A stretch of 64,000 nt of DNA from Ruegeria sp. AD91A (GTDB taxonomy: Bacteria; Pseudomonadota; Alphaproteobacteria; Rhodobacterales; Rhodobacteraceae): NCBI RefSeq assembly GCF_003443535.1, contig NZ_CP031946.1, forward strand, positions 1 to 64,000, given 5' to 3'. The position numbers and the translations under genes were made by a program. The notes under the pieces were generated by a model. The model did not search any database. It was not told where the DNA came from and was given only the letters and a program-made list of their open reading frames with translations. Below are positions 1 through 8,195 of this stretch, one piece after another. Within the stretch, counting starts at the first letter, position 1; each line of letters opens with the position of its first letter.

Positions 1-188
1 GCCAGGGTTGGATCGGGTTTGCCGACATAACGAAATCCAGCATCTGTTCCAAGGTCTCCGACCTCGTGCGCGACGCACAGGACGAAGCGGTGTCCTTGAT
101 CCGGAAAGGACTGAAGGCATAGTTGCTCCGACAAGCTCAGATCGGATCCCAACCAGAAACTGACAATGGTCGGAGACCTGTTCGTCAT
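1..188 (-). CDS. Glycosyltransferase-like protein, N-terminal part (cut by window edge)
   Basis: Reverse-strand reading gives an open frame of 62 complete codons from ATG at 188 that runs off the window. It begins MTNRSPTIVSFWLGSDLSLS, continues with a Glu-Gln-Leu-Cys segment and a Gly-His-Arg-Phe-Val-Leu strand. This start resembles small Rhodobacteraceae glycosyltransferases of the DXD sugar-binding (capsular polysaccharide synthesis) type, in which a first beta strand ending in Phe-Trp is followed by a helix around Glu-Gln-Leu-Cys. The catalytic DXD motif would lie outside the window, so the family call is inference from about 60 residues. The ribosome-binding site is weak. The gene is followed by none of its own sequence here; upstream of it is the terminator of the sulfate-assimilation gene on the same strand. 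Confidence 0.55.
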   Translation of the reverse strand, partial: MTNRSPTIVSFWLGSDLSLSEQLCLQSFPDQGHRFVLCVAHEVGDLGTDAGFRYVGKPDPTL

Positions 189-256
189 CTCAGTTTCACA
201 CCCGCCACGAGTTCCTGAACAGCATCAGGACCATCGGCAATCGTCATTTGGAAGCC

Positions 257-289
257 AATAAAAACGGCCGCCGGAATGTCCGGAGGCCG
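257..289 (-). terminator. Rho-independent terminator of sat/cysC
   Basis: An 11-bp stem with one mismatch (265-275 pairs with 279-289, loop of 3 nt) is followed on the minus strand by a run TTTTTATT (264-257). It lies 27 nt past the sat/cysC stop codon, the classic layout of an intrinsic terminator. Confidence 0.85.
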
Positions 290-315
290 CCCAATACAAT
301 CAGAAGAGACCGCAA

Positions 316-2034
316 TCAGTTTGCTGCGATCAGGCCCATGCTTTCCAGTTTCAGCAGAACTTGATGGGCGCAGTTGTCGACCTCGACATTCTCGGTTTCG
401 ACGCGCAGTTCCGGGTTTTCTGGAACATCGTAGGGGTCCGAGATCCCGGTGAATTCCTTGATCTTGCCTTCACGTGCCAACTTGTAAAGGCCCTTGCGGT
501 CGCGGCGTTCGCATTCCTCAATGCTGGTTGCGACGTGGACCTCGCAAAAGGCACCGAACTGTTCGATCTCTTCCCGAACGGCGCGGCGTGTCGCGGCATA
601 GGGCGCGATCGGGGCACATATGGCGATGCCGCCGTTCTTGGTGATCTCGCTGGCCACATAGCCGATACGGCGGATGTTCAGGTCGCGGTGCTCTTTCGAG
701 AAACCCAGTTCTGACGACAGGTTCTTACGAACAATGTCGCCATCGAGCAGCGTCACAGGTCGGCCACCCATTTCCATCAACTTGACCATAAGTGCGTTTG
801 CGATGGTGGATTTGCCCGAACCTGAGAAACCTGTGAAGAACACGGTAAAGCCCTGTTGGCTGCGTGGCGGCTTGGTTTTGCGCAGCTCGGCTACCACTTC
901 GGGGAAGCTGAACCACTCGGGGATTTCCAGACCTTCGGCCAGACGGCGGCGCAGCTCGGTGCCCGAGATGTTCAGGATGGTGACGTCATCCTTGTCGAGA
1001 ATCTCATCATTCGGCTCGTACTGGGCGCGTTCCTGCACATAGACCATGTGCTTGAAGTCGACCATTTCGACGCCGATTTCATCCTGGAACTGGCGGAACA
1101 GGTCCTGCGCATCATAGGGGCCATAGAAATCTTCTCCGGCTGAATTCTTGCCGGGGCCGGCATGGTCTCGGCCCACGATGAAATGGGTGCAGCCGTGGTT
1201 GGCACGGATCAGGCCGTGCCAGACGGCTTCGCGCGGTCCGGCCATGCGCATGGCCAGGTTCAGCAGGCTCATCGAGGTGGTCGATGCGGGGTATTTGTCG
1301 AGAACGGCCTCATAACAGCGCACGCGGGTAAAGTGATCCACGTCGCCCGGCTTGGTCATGCCGACCACCGGGTGGATCAGCAGGTTGGCCTGTGCCTCTT
1401 TGGCGGCGCGGAAGGTCAGTTCCTGATGCGCGCGGTGCAGCGGATTGCGGGTCTGGAAGGCAACGATGCGGCGCCAACCCAGCTTGCGGAAATAGGCGCG
1501 CAATTCGTTTGGCGTATCCCGACGACCGCGGAAATCATAATGCACTGGTTGTTGGATGCCGACCACGGGTCCGCCCAGGTAGACCTTGCCGGCCACGTTG
1601 TGCAGATAGTTGACCGCCGGGTGGGAATCATCATCGGCACCAAAGACCTTCTCTGCCTCGCGCGCCTTGTCCGGGGTCCAGCGGTCGGTCACGGTCATGG
1701 TGCCCAGGATCACGCCTTCCTGATCGCGCAGAGCGATATCCTGCCCAAGTTCGATCCGATCCGCGAAGTCTTCGCTGACATCCAATGTGATGGGCATTGG
1801 CCAAAGCGTTCCATCGGCCAGACGCATATTTTCGACCACATTGTCGTAATCTGCTTCGCTCAGAAATCCCTTGAGCGGGTTGAAGCCGCCATTCATTAGA
1901 AGCTCCAGGTCGCAGATCTGACGCGGGCTCAGATCCCAGCTGGTCAGATCGGCAGCTTCCACTTTCAGCTTCTGCGCCGAATCGTATGAAACATACAGTT
2001 CGGAGATCGGGGCCAGATTGCTTAACATCGTCAT
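316..2034 (-). CDS. cysC: Bifunctional sulfate adenylyltransferase / adenylylsulfate kinase
   Basis: 572-residue fusion of ATP sulfurylase (residues about 1-390) and APS kinase (about 395-572). It turns sulfate and ATP into adenosine 5'-phosphosulfate and then phosphorylates it to PAPS, the activated sulfate used for assimilation or sulfation. The sulfurylase half shows the nucleotide-binding QTRNPLHRAH (194-203) and GRDHAGPG (288-295) motifs. The kinase half has the P-loop GFSGSGKST (402-410) and a DGD motif about 30 residues later. No cysD/cysN pair is present nearby, so this single chain probably does both steps. The first ATG (2034) has an AAGAG element 7 nt upstream; a second ATG two codons later is possible. 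It is transcribed alone, with a terminator just downstream. The gene is often labelled sat/cysC. Confidence 0.95.
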   Translation of the reverse strand: MTMLSNLAPISELYVSYDSAQKLKVEAADLTSWDLSPRQICDLELLMNGGFNPLKGFLSEADYDNVVENMRLADGTLWPMPITLDVSEDFADRIELGQDIALRDQEGVILGTMTVTDRWTPDKAREAEKVFGADDDSHPAVNYLHNVAGKVYLGGPVVGIQQPVHYDFRGRRDTPNELRAYFRKLGWRRIVAFQTRNPLHRAHQELTFRAAKEAQANLLIHPVVGMTKPGDVDHFTRVRCYEAVLDKYPASTTSMSLLNLAMRMAGPREAVWHGLIRANHGCTHFIVGRDHAGPGKNSAGEDFYGPYDAQDLFRQFQDEIGVEMVDFKHMVYVQERAQYEPNDEILDKDDVTILNISGTELRRRLAEGLEIPEWFSFPEVVAELRKTKPPRSQQGFTVFFTGFSGSGKSTIANALMVKLMEMGGRPVTLLDGDIVRKNLSSELGFSKEHRDLNIRRIGYVASEITKNGGIAICAPIAPYAATRRAVREEIEQFGAFCEVHVATSIEECERRDRKGLYKLAREGKIKEFTGISDPYDVPENPELRVETENVEVDNCAHQVLLKLESMGLIAAN

Positions 2035-2230
2035 CGGAATACTCTTGTAGCAGTGTTGATTTGCCAGTGGATATCGGGCGGTTTCGAGGCGTTTGCACCG
2101 GCTGACAGGCGAAGTCCACAGGCGTCAATGTAACAAAGGAGGATATGCGCCGAATATTTTTGAATTGGAAGAAATTTCTATTTCACAAGCCTAATCGATG
2201 ATCTGATCCTTGCAATCAGAGATTATTCGT

Positions 2231-3922
2231 TCAGGCGGAGTATTTCTGTTCCTGTTTTGTGACGTTCTGCTCAAGTGTGGACGCACGGGTGACAGGCAGG
2301 GCGGGAATCTGTTCAGACACACCCCGCAACTGGAACAACCTGATTTCGTCCCGTGGTACGACGACACCTGCGGCCTTCAGCAACTCTTCCGAGACCAGCA
2401 ATTCGACCTTCAGCGCCTTGGTTTCGCTTTCCAGACGACTGGCGACATTGACGGCGTCGCCGATTATGGTTTTCGACGCATGCCCCGCCGCGCCGATCTC
2501 ACCAACGACCAGATCCCCAAGATGCAGACCCATTCCGATGCGAATTCCGGGGCTGCCTTCGCCCTCGAGCTGCTCGTTGAAATTGTCGAGGGCGTGACTG
2601 ATGTCGATGGCGGCTTTCAACCCGGCACGGGCGGACGCCGCCGCATTCGGCTTTTCAAAAACGGCAAGCAGCCCGTCTCCCATATATTTGTCCACGACAC
2701 CGCCTTCCTTGGTGATGGCAGGCACGACCGCGTCGAAAAACCGGTTCAGCAGGAATACGATGTCATAGGGTAATTGGCCGGTCGTACGCGCGGTAAAGCT
2801 GCGCATGTCCAGAAACAGAACGGCCAACTGGCGTTCCTGACCCTGACTGGCATGTCCGCGTATGCGTCCGCCATCTGGCCTGAAGACCCGAAAAACGGTG
2901 GTGGGTTCCGTTGGCCGTATCTGGCAGGCCAGTCGTGTCTGCGGCGAGGCGCCCACAGCAGCAAGGCTGCGCGCTTCGACGTCGCCGGGCGGCGGCAGGG
3001 CGTCGCTGCCATCCTCTACAATGACACGGCATGTGGTGCAGCGCCCCTTTCCACCGCACAAGGCGGCATGCGGCACGCCGTTCACCTGGGAAATCTCAAG
3101 CAAGGTCAAGCCTTTTTCCGCGACCACCTCGGGCCCTTTGGCGTAATTCACGCGCACCGAATGCCTGCGCCGCCACAGTTTGCGCCCGATGTAAACCAGC
3201 CCCGTTGCCCCAAGGGCCAGCCAGAAAACCATAAGGCCATAATCTTTTACACTGAACAGGGTCTGGAAGGCCTCGGGCGATGGCCAGTTGTAGTGCTCAA
3301 TATATTGATCGCGCAGGAATTCATCAGCGAAGTCGGCCCATATGCGACGCCCTTCGGTCAACAGGCCGGCCAGCGCGAAAAAAGGCACGAAAACTGCAAC
3401 ACCAATCAGATAGGGCGCGACCCGCGACCACCACCGGGTCAGCCGCAGCCACATATGCAAGCCGATGCACCCGTGTATCCAAACGATCAGCAACAAGGCG
3501 CTTTGCATCCATACGGCGATACTGGGCCACATCAGAATGATGATATATCCCATCTCGTCGTTGACGTCGTAGACCTCGTGCGCGACCCGCGTCTGCACGA
3601 TGTGCGAGATCAGTTGCAGCGGAATCAGCAAGCCCAGACCGACCTGCAAGGCCGTGCTGAAGGGCATCCGCAGGGTTCTGCGTTGCGCGATCGACGTCAG
3701 GGCCAGACCAGCATGCGTGAACAGGGCAGCATAGAAAAGCACGCTGATGGCATTGTGGCGGGTGATGGCCTTCCGGCCGTCCTGCATCCCGTGCAGATAA
3801 TCGGTATGAAACAGGCCTAAGCCAATGTTTATGAAATGGAAGAACGCGAAGACAAACAACACAAGACCACTGCCGATCCTGAGTCGGGTTGACCACCCGC
3901 CGCGCCAAAGAGCGTTGTTCAA
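2231..3922 (-). CDS. Membrane class III adenylate/guanylate cyclase with diheme-like anchor and 2Fe-2S ferredoxin domain
   Basis: 563 residues in three parts. Residues about 15-250 form six hydrophobic helices resembling the cytochrome b anchor of succinate dehydrogenase, with intramembrane or near-membrane histidines (H29, H56, H70, H107, H150, H156) that could bind heme. Residues about 255-345 are a ferredoxin domain with cysteines C289, C295, C298 and C333 in the C-x5-C-x2-C...C spacing of a 2Fe-2S centre. Residues about 362-545 are a class III cyclase with both metal aspartates (D372, D416), the lysine typical of adenine selection (K412), and N492/R496 of the transition-state pair, so it should be active. 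I infer a redox- or quinone-sensing cyclase making cAMP. A diheme-anchored adenylate cyclase (CyaC of Sinorhizobium meliloti) is a known relative of this layout. It stands alone between sat/cysC and trxB. Confidence 0.85.
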   Translation of the reverse strand: MNNALWRGGWSTRLRIGSGLVLFVFAFFHFINIGLGLFHTDYLHGMQDGRKAITRHNAISVLFYAALFTHAGLALTSIAQRRTLRMPFSTALQVGLGLLIPLQLISHIVQTRVAHEVYDVNDEMGYIIILMWPSIAVWMQSALLLIVWIHGCIGLHMWLRLTRWWSRVAPYLIGVAVFVPFFALAGLLTEGRRIWADFADEFLRDQYIEHYNWPSPEAFQTLFSVKDYGLMVFWLALGATGLVYIGRKLWRRRHSVRVNYAKGPEVVAEKGLTLLEISQVNGVPHAALCGGKGRCTTCRVIVEDGSDALPPPGDVEARSLAAVGASPQTRLACQIRPTEPTTVFRVFRPDGGRIRGHASQGQERQLAVLFLDMRSFTARTTGQLPYDIVFLLNRFFDAVVPAITKEGGVVDKYMGDGLLAVFEKPNAAASARAGLKAAIDISHALDNFNEQLEGEGSPGIRIGMGLHLGDLVVGEIGAAGHASKTIIGDAVNVASRLESETKALKVELLVSEELLKAAGVVVPRDEIRLFQLRGVSEQIPALPVTRASTLEQNVTKQEQKYSA

Positions 3923-4038
3923 ATGCTCACCTGTTCTTCGCTTTTCCCAGGATAATCCTGATACGCTGCTGGCTGGCGGTCAAGGGATTGGCAGTTGTTG
4001 CTGTTGTCGGGCAACGATCACGTTGCAGCTGAATTCGT

Positions 4039-4068
4039 ACAGTGCCCCATGAAACCTTGGGGCACTGT
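4039..4068. terminator. Hairpin downstream of trxB (possible terminator)
   Basis: A perfect 11-bp inverted repeat (4039-4049 with 4058-4068, 8-nt loop) lies 66 nt past the trxB stop codon. There is no T-tract on either side, so it may be a factor-dependent terminator or an mRNA-stabilising hairpin. Confidence 0.5.
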
Positions 4069-4134
4069 CATTGAAACTCTGATCACCGACGGATCTGATT
4101 TTTCCGAAGCAGCCCGGAAGATTCCGAGCCCGTG

Positions 4135-5076
4135 TTATTCGTTTTCCGCCAGGAACCGCTCGGCATCCAGTGCCGCCATGCAGCCCATACCGGCGCTTGT
4201 GACCGCCTGACGATATATGTGATCGGTCAGATCGCCTGCTGCGAACACGCCCGGAACCGAGGTTTCGGTGCTGCCCGGCTTGGTGACAACATAGCCACCC
4301 ATATGCGTTTCAAGCGTGTCCTTGACCAGCTCGTTTGCAGGCGCGTGGCCGATGGCAACAAAAACGCCTTTACAGGGGATTTCAGTGATCTCTCCGGTTT
4401 TGACATGTTTGACGCGAACGCCCTCAACGCCAAGCGGCGCATCGGTGCCGATCACTTCTTCCAACTGGTGGAACCACAGTGGTTCGATTTTATCGTTCTT
4501 CATAAGTCGGTCTTGCAGGATCTTTTCCGCGCGCAACTCATCGCGGCGATGGATCAGAGTCACCTTGCTGGCGAAGTTGGTCAGGAACAGGGCCTCTTCC
4601 ACGGCCGTGTTGCCGCCGCCGATCACCACGATTTCCTGTCCGCGATAGAAGAACCCGTCGCAGGTGGCGCAGGCTGAAACGCCAAAGCCCTTGAATTTCT
4701 CTTCCGACGGCAGGCCCAGCCACTTGGCGCGCGCGCCGGTCGCCAGAATGACGGCGTCCGCCGTGTATGTGGTGCCGCTGTCGCCCTTGGCGGTGAAGGG
4801 GCGCTGGCTGAGGTCCAGATCGCTGATGATGTCGCCGATCACCTCACAGCCCATCGCCTTGGCGTGATCCTGCATCCGGACCATCAGGTCGGGGCCCTGT
4901 ACCTCGGTGTCGCCGGGCCAGTTCTCGACTTCGGTCGTTGTCGTCAGCTGGCCGCCGGGCTCGATGCCCTGTACCAGAATGGGTTCCAGCATGGCGCGGC
5001 TTGCGTAAACCCCCGCGGTGTATCCTGCGGGCCCCGATCCGATGATCAGAACCTTGGTGTGTCGTGTGTCGGCCAT
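4135..5076 (-). CDS. trxB: Thioredoxin-disulfide reductase
   Basis: 313-residue FAD/NADPH flavoprotein that reduces thioredoxin in the cytosol. Seen in the sequence: FAD-binding GSGPAG (13-18), the redox-active Cys-Ala-Thr-Cys (C136, C139) followed by Asp140, the NADPH-binding GGGNTA (153-158), and a C-terminal FAD signature ending in Gly-Asp-Leu-Thr-Asp. Length matches the bacterial low-molecular-weight family (about 315-320). It is divergent from an Lrp/AsnC-type regulator across a 227-bp gap; this pairing is common in Rhodobacteraceae and makes the regulator a candidate controller, although I see no clear operator. Confidence 0.97.
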   Translation of the reverse strand: MADTRHTKVLIIGSGPAGYTAGVYASRAMLEPILVQGIEPGGQLTTTTEVENWPGDTEVQGPDLMVRMQDHAKAMGCEVIGDIISDLDLSQRPFTAKGDSGTTYTADAVILATGARAKWLGLPSEEKFKGFGVSACATCDGFFYRGQEIVVIGGGNTAVEEALFLTNFASKVTLIHRRDELRAEKILQDRLMKNDKIEPLWFHQLEEVIGTDAPLGVEGVRVKHVKTGEITEIPCKGVFVAIGHAPANELVKDTLETHMGGYVVTKPGSTETSVPGVFAAGDLTDHIYRQAVTSAGMGCMAALDAERFLAENE

Positions 5077-5303
5077 GGTATCCCCGCTCGAATTGCCTGA
5101 ATTGGGCCTTTGGCCCGTCGCCCCGATATAGCGACCGACAGACCCGGCTTAAAGCCCCTTACTGTTTATGACTTCTCAAGCGACCCTGCGTAGGGTGCGG
5201 GGAAAATGAGGGATTTGAAAACAAAGAAAATTGCGCATGTGCGAAACATTATTGCGTGCGCGTGGGGGGCTGATATAAGAACCGCAAAAATCAGGAGCAT
5301 TTG

Positions 5304-5804
5304 ATGGTCACGACTCGGTTGGATGATATCGACCGCAAGATTCTGGCGGAATTGCAGGCAGACGGTCGGATGACCAATGTCGAACTTGCAAAACGGGTCG
5401 GAATCTCGGCGCCGCCCTGTCTGCGCCGGGTGCGCACACTGGAAGAATCCGGCTATATCACCGGCTACCACGCCGAAGTGAATTCCCGCGAGCTGGGATT
5501 CGAAGTGCAGGTGTTCGCCATGGTCGGGCTCGACAGTCAGGCCGAGACCGAGCTGCGCGCGTTCGAAGAACGCTGCCGCGAATGGCCACTGGTCCGGGAA
5601 TGTCACATGCTGAACGGCGAGGTGGACTTCATCCTGAAATGCGTCGCACCTGATCTCAGCAGTTTTCAGCAGTTCCTGACCGGTGAACTGCTGACCACGT
5701 CAAACGTGGCCAGCGTCAAGACATCGCTTGTTATCCGCGGCGCAAAAGACGAGCCAGGCGTGCCGTTCGACGTTCTGGAAGAACGAATGAACCGGACGGC
5801 GTAA
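5304..5804 (+). CDS. Lrp/AsnC family transcriptional regulator
   Basis: 166-residue regulator with an N-terminal winged helix-turn-helix (residues about 5-60, beginning LDDIDRKILAEL and including a Gly-Ile-Ser recognition region) and a C-terminal RAM/AsnC ligand-binding and oligomerisation domain (about 70-155). These proteins form octamers or dimers that sense amino acids. The ATG at 5304 is preferred over the upstream TTG at 5301 because the AGGAG element (5293-5297) sits 6 nt before it. It is divergently arranged with trxB. The effector is unknown; a Cys in the recognition helix region (Ala-Pro-Pro-Cys-Leu) is typical of the roseobacter members and does not by itself imply redox sensing. 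Confidence 0.92.
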   Translation: MVTTRLDDIDRKILAELQADGRMTNVELAKRVGISAPPCLRRVRTLEESGYITGYHAEVNSRELGFEVQVFAMVGLDSQAETELRAFEERCREWPLVRECHMLNGEVDFILKCVAPDLSSFQQFLTGELLTTSNVASVKTSLVIRGAKDEPGVPFDVLEERMNRTA

Positions 5805-5833
5805 CGCCCAGACGTTTTGTCTGTGCGGTGTTC

Positions 5834-5854
5834 GGTGGCAGCATAGCAGCCACC
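5834..5854. terminator. Hairpin between lrp and Hint gene (possible bidirectional terminator)
   Basis: Inverted repeat with 8 of 9 pairs and a 3-nt loop, 29 nt past the lrp stop, between two convergent genes. No T-tract, so the call is tentative. Confidence 0.35.
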
Positions 5855-5923
5855 GCCAAGGATAGAATCCAACTTAGTACCAGCTGCATGATGCCCCCCA
5901 TAATGCAGTAATCGCTATCGCAC

Positions 5924-6706
5924 TCAGGCTGTCATCGCGTCGATTTCCCCGTCTCCGGCGCGCGGCATCAGCAGCGGACCAAAATCGTTGAGCGATTCGA
6001 TATGCGCGAACAGGTTCAGATAAACCGACCGTAACGAGTGGCTGATCATCCGGACCGCGTTCACACCTGGGTGATACGTTTCAAACTGTAAACCATCTAC
6101 CCGAATAACGGAATGCCGTTTTAGACAAATGTGAAACAGTTCAACTGGCGTCGGCGGCATTGTTTCAATCACGCCCGTTCCATCCTGGAATTCGGATACA
6201 GGTGTCAGAATCGGGCCATTCCCATGCAGATGCCGCAAATGCGCCGGCGTGCCCACGATCCGCGCCGCAGGCCCGGCGATTACACCCGACATCGGTTTTT
6301 GCATCCCGAATGTATCCGCCATGATGCGCGTAAGCGGCCGCGTGCGGCCCCGCGAATCCGGACGTCCCGGGATCAGAGTGACAGATCCCTTCCACAGCAC
6401 GGTTTCGGACGCGCCATCCTGAGTCAGGACAGTATCCCCCGGCATCAGGTCTTCGATTGCCATCGGCCCATGTTCGGTTTCAACCAGCGACCCACGCGTG
6501 AAGGCACAAAAGGCATCTTCGAACATCGGCAGGGCCGGCGCGATGTGTCTGGTCTGAACAATGTTCCCGTTTTTCAACAGGCTGCTGACTTCATACCGGC
6601 GCAGCTGAGCCTTTGGTTTTGCAACCGGGCGCGGTGCGTCCCGCAGCATGGCCGTCGTTTCGATTGCATTTCTGGCCGCGCGGGCCAGTGAACTAGGAAT
6701 AGTCAT
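5924..6706 (-). CDS. Hint (Hedgehog/intein) domain-containing protein
   Basis: 260 residues. Residues about 65-215 match the Hint_2-type domain common in Rhodobacteraceae: the splice-site-like Cys67 (Phe-Cys-Ala-Phe-Thr-Arg-Gly-Ser), then Gly-Pro-Met-Ala-Ile-Glu-Asp-Leu and Pro-Gly-Asp-Thr-Val, a central block ending Thr-Pro-Ala-His-Leu, and a late block with Phe-His-Ile-Cys-Leu...His-Ser-Val-Ile and a Tyr-His-Pro-Gly signature. Hint folds cleave or splice at Cys; in stand-alone roseobacter proteins the reaction is not established. Residues 1-60 are a basic, low-complexity leader without a convincing signal peptide. The start codon overlaps the stop of a 71-codon upstream ORF (ATGA), so the two are probably translated together. 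It is convergent with the lrp gene. Confidence 0.85.
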   Translation of the reverse strand: MTIPSSLARAARNAIETTAMLRDAPRPVAKPKAQLRRYEVSSLLKNGNIVQTRHIAPALPMFEDAFCAFTRGSLVETEHGPMAIEDLMPGDTVLTQDGASETVLWKGSVTLIPGRPDSRGRTRPLTRIMADTFGMQKPMSGVIAGPAARIVGTPAHLRHLHGNGPILTPVSEFQDGTGVIETMPPTPVELFHICLKRHSVIRVDGLQFETYHPGVNAVRMISHSLRSVYLNLFAHIESLNDFGPLLMPRAGDGEIDAMTA

Positions 6707-6918
6707 AAATATTCCGTCCCCTCAAAATGTCCGATCAAGCGCGGCGTATCCCCGTACAGGCCAACCTGACGAACTGGTTCTTTGTCTTGAAACAAATGGG
6801 TGACCCATGGGCGGCAGTCGGTCAGACCCCGCATGGCGACAAAATTGCGCTTTCCAATGGTCAACACATTGACCCCCCAGACAAACTCGTACTTCACGGG
6901 CGAAAATTGCCCGCACAC
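6703..6918 (-). CDS. Small protein translationally coupled to the Hint-domain gene
   Basis: 71-residue ORF whose TGA overlaps the ATG of the Hint gene by ATGA. I chose the GTG at 6918 because an AGGAG element (6925-6929 on the complementary strand) lies exactly 6 nt before it; the in-frame TTG at 6924 would have no spacing. The protein has a Val-Asn-Val-Leu-Thr-Ile-Gly-Lys-Arg strand and a Cys-Arg-Pro-Trp-Val-Thr-His segment, is soluble and has no signal peptide. I do not recognise the family. The good ribosome site, codon-like composition and coupling argue that it is real; a shared function with the Hint protein is inference. Confidence 0.6.
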   Translation of the reverse strand: MCGQFSPVKYEFVWGVNVLTIGKRNFVAMRGLTDCRPWVTHLFQDKEPVRQVGLYGDTPRLIGHFEGTEYL

Positions 6919-7040
6919 ACACAACTCCTAAACTCGTCCCGACCCCCTCAGATCGTGACGCTCCACACATCGGGCAGGAGCAAGCCCGTTATGCGTTCAC
7001 CCCATCGAGACCGGCAGCTTGGCCTCAGGGTGCTTCTGCC

Positions 7041-7169
7041 TCAGCGTCGTGCCGCGATGCGACTGGCGACTCTGACAGAATGGCTTGATACCCGCTTCCA
7101 CGGCATTTCCAGCTTCTGGCTCCGCGTGGCGGCGACCATGGCTTTTAGAAAGCGAGACTTGGTTTTCAT
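7041..7169 (-). CDS. 42-residue basic protein, roseobacter MPW-type
   Basis: A short ORF read by hand: ATG at 7169, stop TGA at 7041, 42 residues. It begins MKTKSRFLKAMVAA, has a central Met-Pro-Trp-Lys-Arg and ends in an Arg-rich tail. This recalls from memory a set of tiny Rhodobacteraceae proteins with a basic MKxKSRF start, a Met-Pro-Trp block and a basic C-terminus, whose function is unknown. An AGGA element lies 7 nt before the ATG. The stretch on either side has no other convincing gene. Confidence 0.5.
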   Translation of the reverse strand: MKTKSRFLKAMVAATRSQKLEMPWKRVSSHSVRVASRIAARR

Positions 7170-7436
7170 TTTCTGGTCCTGCTCTGAACGGGTTTGTTTC
7201 CCGCATCCGTTATGACCCTTTTTTGACGCGCGTTTGCGGCATGGATAAGGCTTATCCGGGATGTTTTGCAGACAAGAAATTTATAATCGGTCTATCCTTC
7301 CACTCAACACGCCAGCGTCCGGAACATGGACGTCAGATGACCATCTGATTTCTGACAAAACTCGTTACGATTCTGATTCCGATAAACACAACAAATGTGG
7401 CGGAAAAGTGGCGCGACGCCTAAATCTGGTCCAAAA
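7170..7436. other. Intergenic region upstream of the 42-residue ORF
   Basis: 267 bp without a supported gene, lower in GC than the surroundings. It should hold the promoter of the 7041-7169 ORF and the 3' end of the pgeF transcript. I saw no strong hairpin, repeat or RNA-gene signature. Confidence 0.5.
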
Positions 7437-8195
7437 TCACAATCTTATGACCGAGATCAGCCGCCCGTAATCGGCCTCGTTTGCGTGCGTTGTGCGGCGG
7501 TAGGAATAGAACCGGTCCGGGTCGGAATACGTGCAGTGCCGGGTCCATTCCCCCTGCCCGACACCGGCCTGCCGCAAGCGGTGCAGACCAAAAGCGGGCA
7601 GGTCGAATTGCAGCCGGTCATCCTGACCATTGGCAAAAAAACGCGAGTTGTCCGGTGAATCGGTCATGAAGGTGTCCAGGAGCTCAGGCCCGACCTCATA
7701 CGCGCGTTGCGAAATGCAGGGACCGATGACGGCGTTGATATTCTGGCGCCTTGCGCCAAGCGCTTCCATGGCGTCCAGCGTCGCCTCCAGCACACCGTCC
7801 AGCGCACCGCGCCAGCCTGCATGGGCCGCTCCGATCACATTGGCCGACGGGTCGGCAAACAAAACCGGTTGGCAATCTGCTGTCAGAATCGTGAGCGCCA
7901 GACCGGGTGTCGCCGTTACGACGGCATCCGCGCGCGGCTTTTCACCTTCCAAAGGCTGTTCAACCGTCAGAACTGTTGGGGAATGCACCTGATGCACGCC
8001 AATCATCGCCTCGGGCGCAACACCCATCGCATCAGCAACCCGCCGACGGTTCAGTGCAACAACTTCGGTCTGATCTGACGATCCAAAGCCGCAATTCAAC
8101 CCGTCGAAGATACCGGAAGAAGCTCCGCCGCGACGGGTGAAGAACCCATGACGAAATGGGGAAAGCATGTCTGAAGTCAGAATTTCCAGTGTCAT
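7437..8195 (-). CDS. pgeF: Peptidoglycan editing factor / polyphenol oxidase family (YfiH, PgeF)
   Basis: 252 residues of the multicopper-like YfiH/DUF152 fold. Known members hydrolyse misincorporated amino acids from peptidoglycan precursors or act as purine-nucleoside phosphorylases; older annotation calls them laccases. The three zinc-ligand motifs are visible: Gly-Val-His-Gln-Val-His, Leu-Thr-Ala-Asp-Cys-Gln-Pro and Ala-Ala-His-Ala-Gly-Trp-Arg-Gly. The start is the ATG at 8195, which overlaps the stop of the methyltransferase gene (ATGA); a longer frame to 8411 only reads into that gene. It is the last gene of the lgt operon. Confidence 0.92.
   Translation of the reverse strand: MTLEILTSDMLSPFRHGFFTRRGGASSGIFDGLNCGFGSSDQTEVVALNRRRVADAMGVAPEAMIGVHQVHSPTVLTVEQPLEGEKPRADAVVTATPGLALTILTADCQPVLFADPSANVIGAAHAGWRGALDGVLEATLDAMEALGARRQNINAVIGPCISQRAYEVGPELLDTFMTDSPDNSRFFANGQDDRLQFDLPAFGLHRLRQAGVGQGEWTRHCTYSDPDRFYSYRRTTHANEADYGRLISVIRL

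Noticed and set aside
5..122. Plus-strand open frame ending at the TAG at 120-122
   Set aside because: The minus-strand frame has an ATG and a protein-like start that fits a known family; the plus frame has no recognisable feature.
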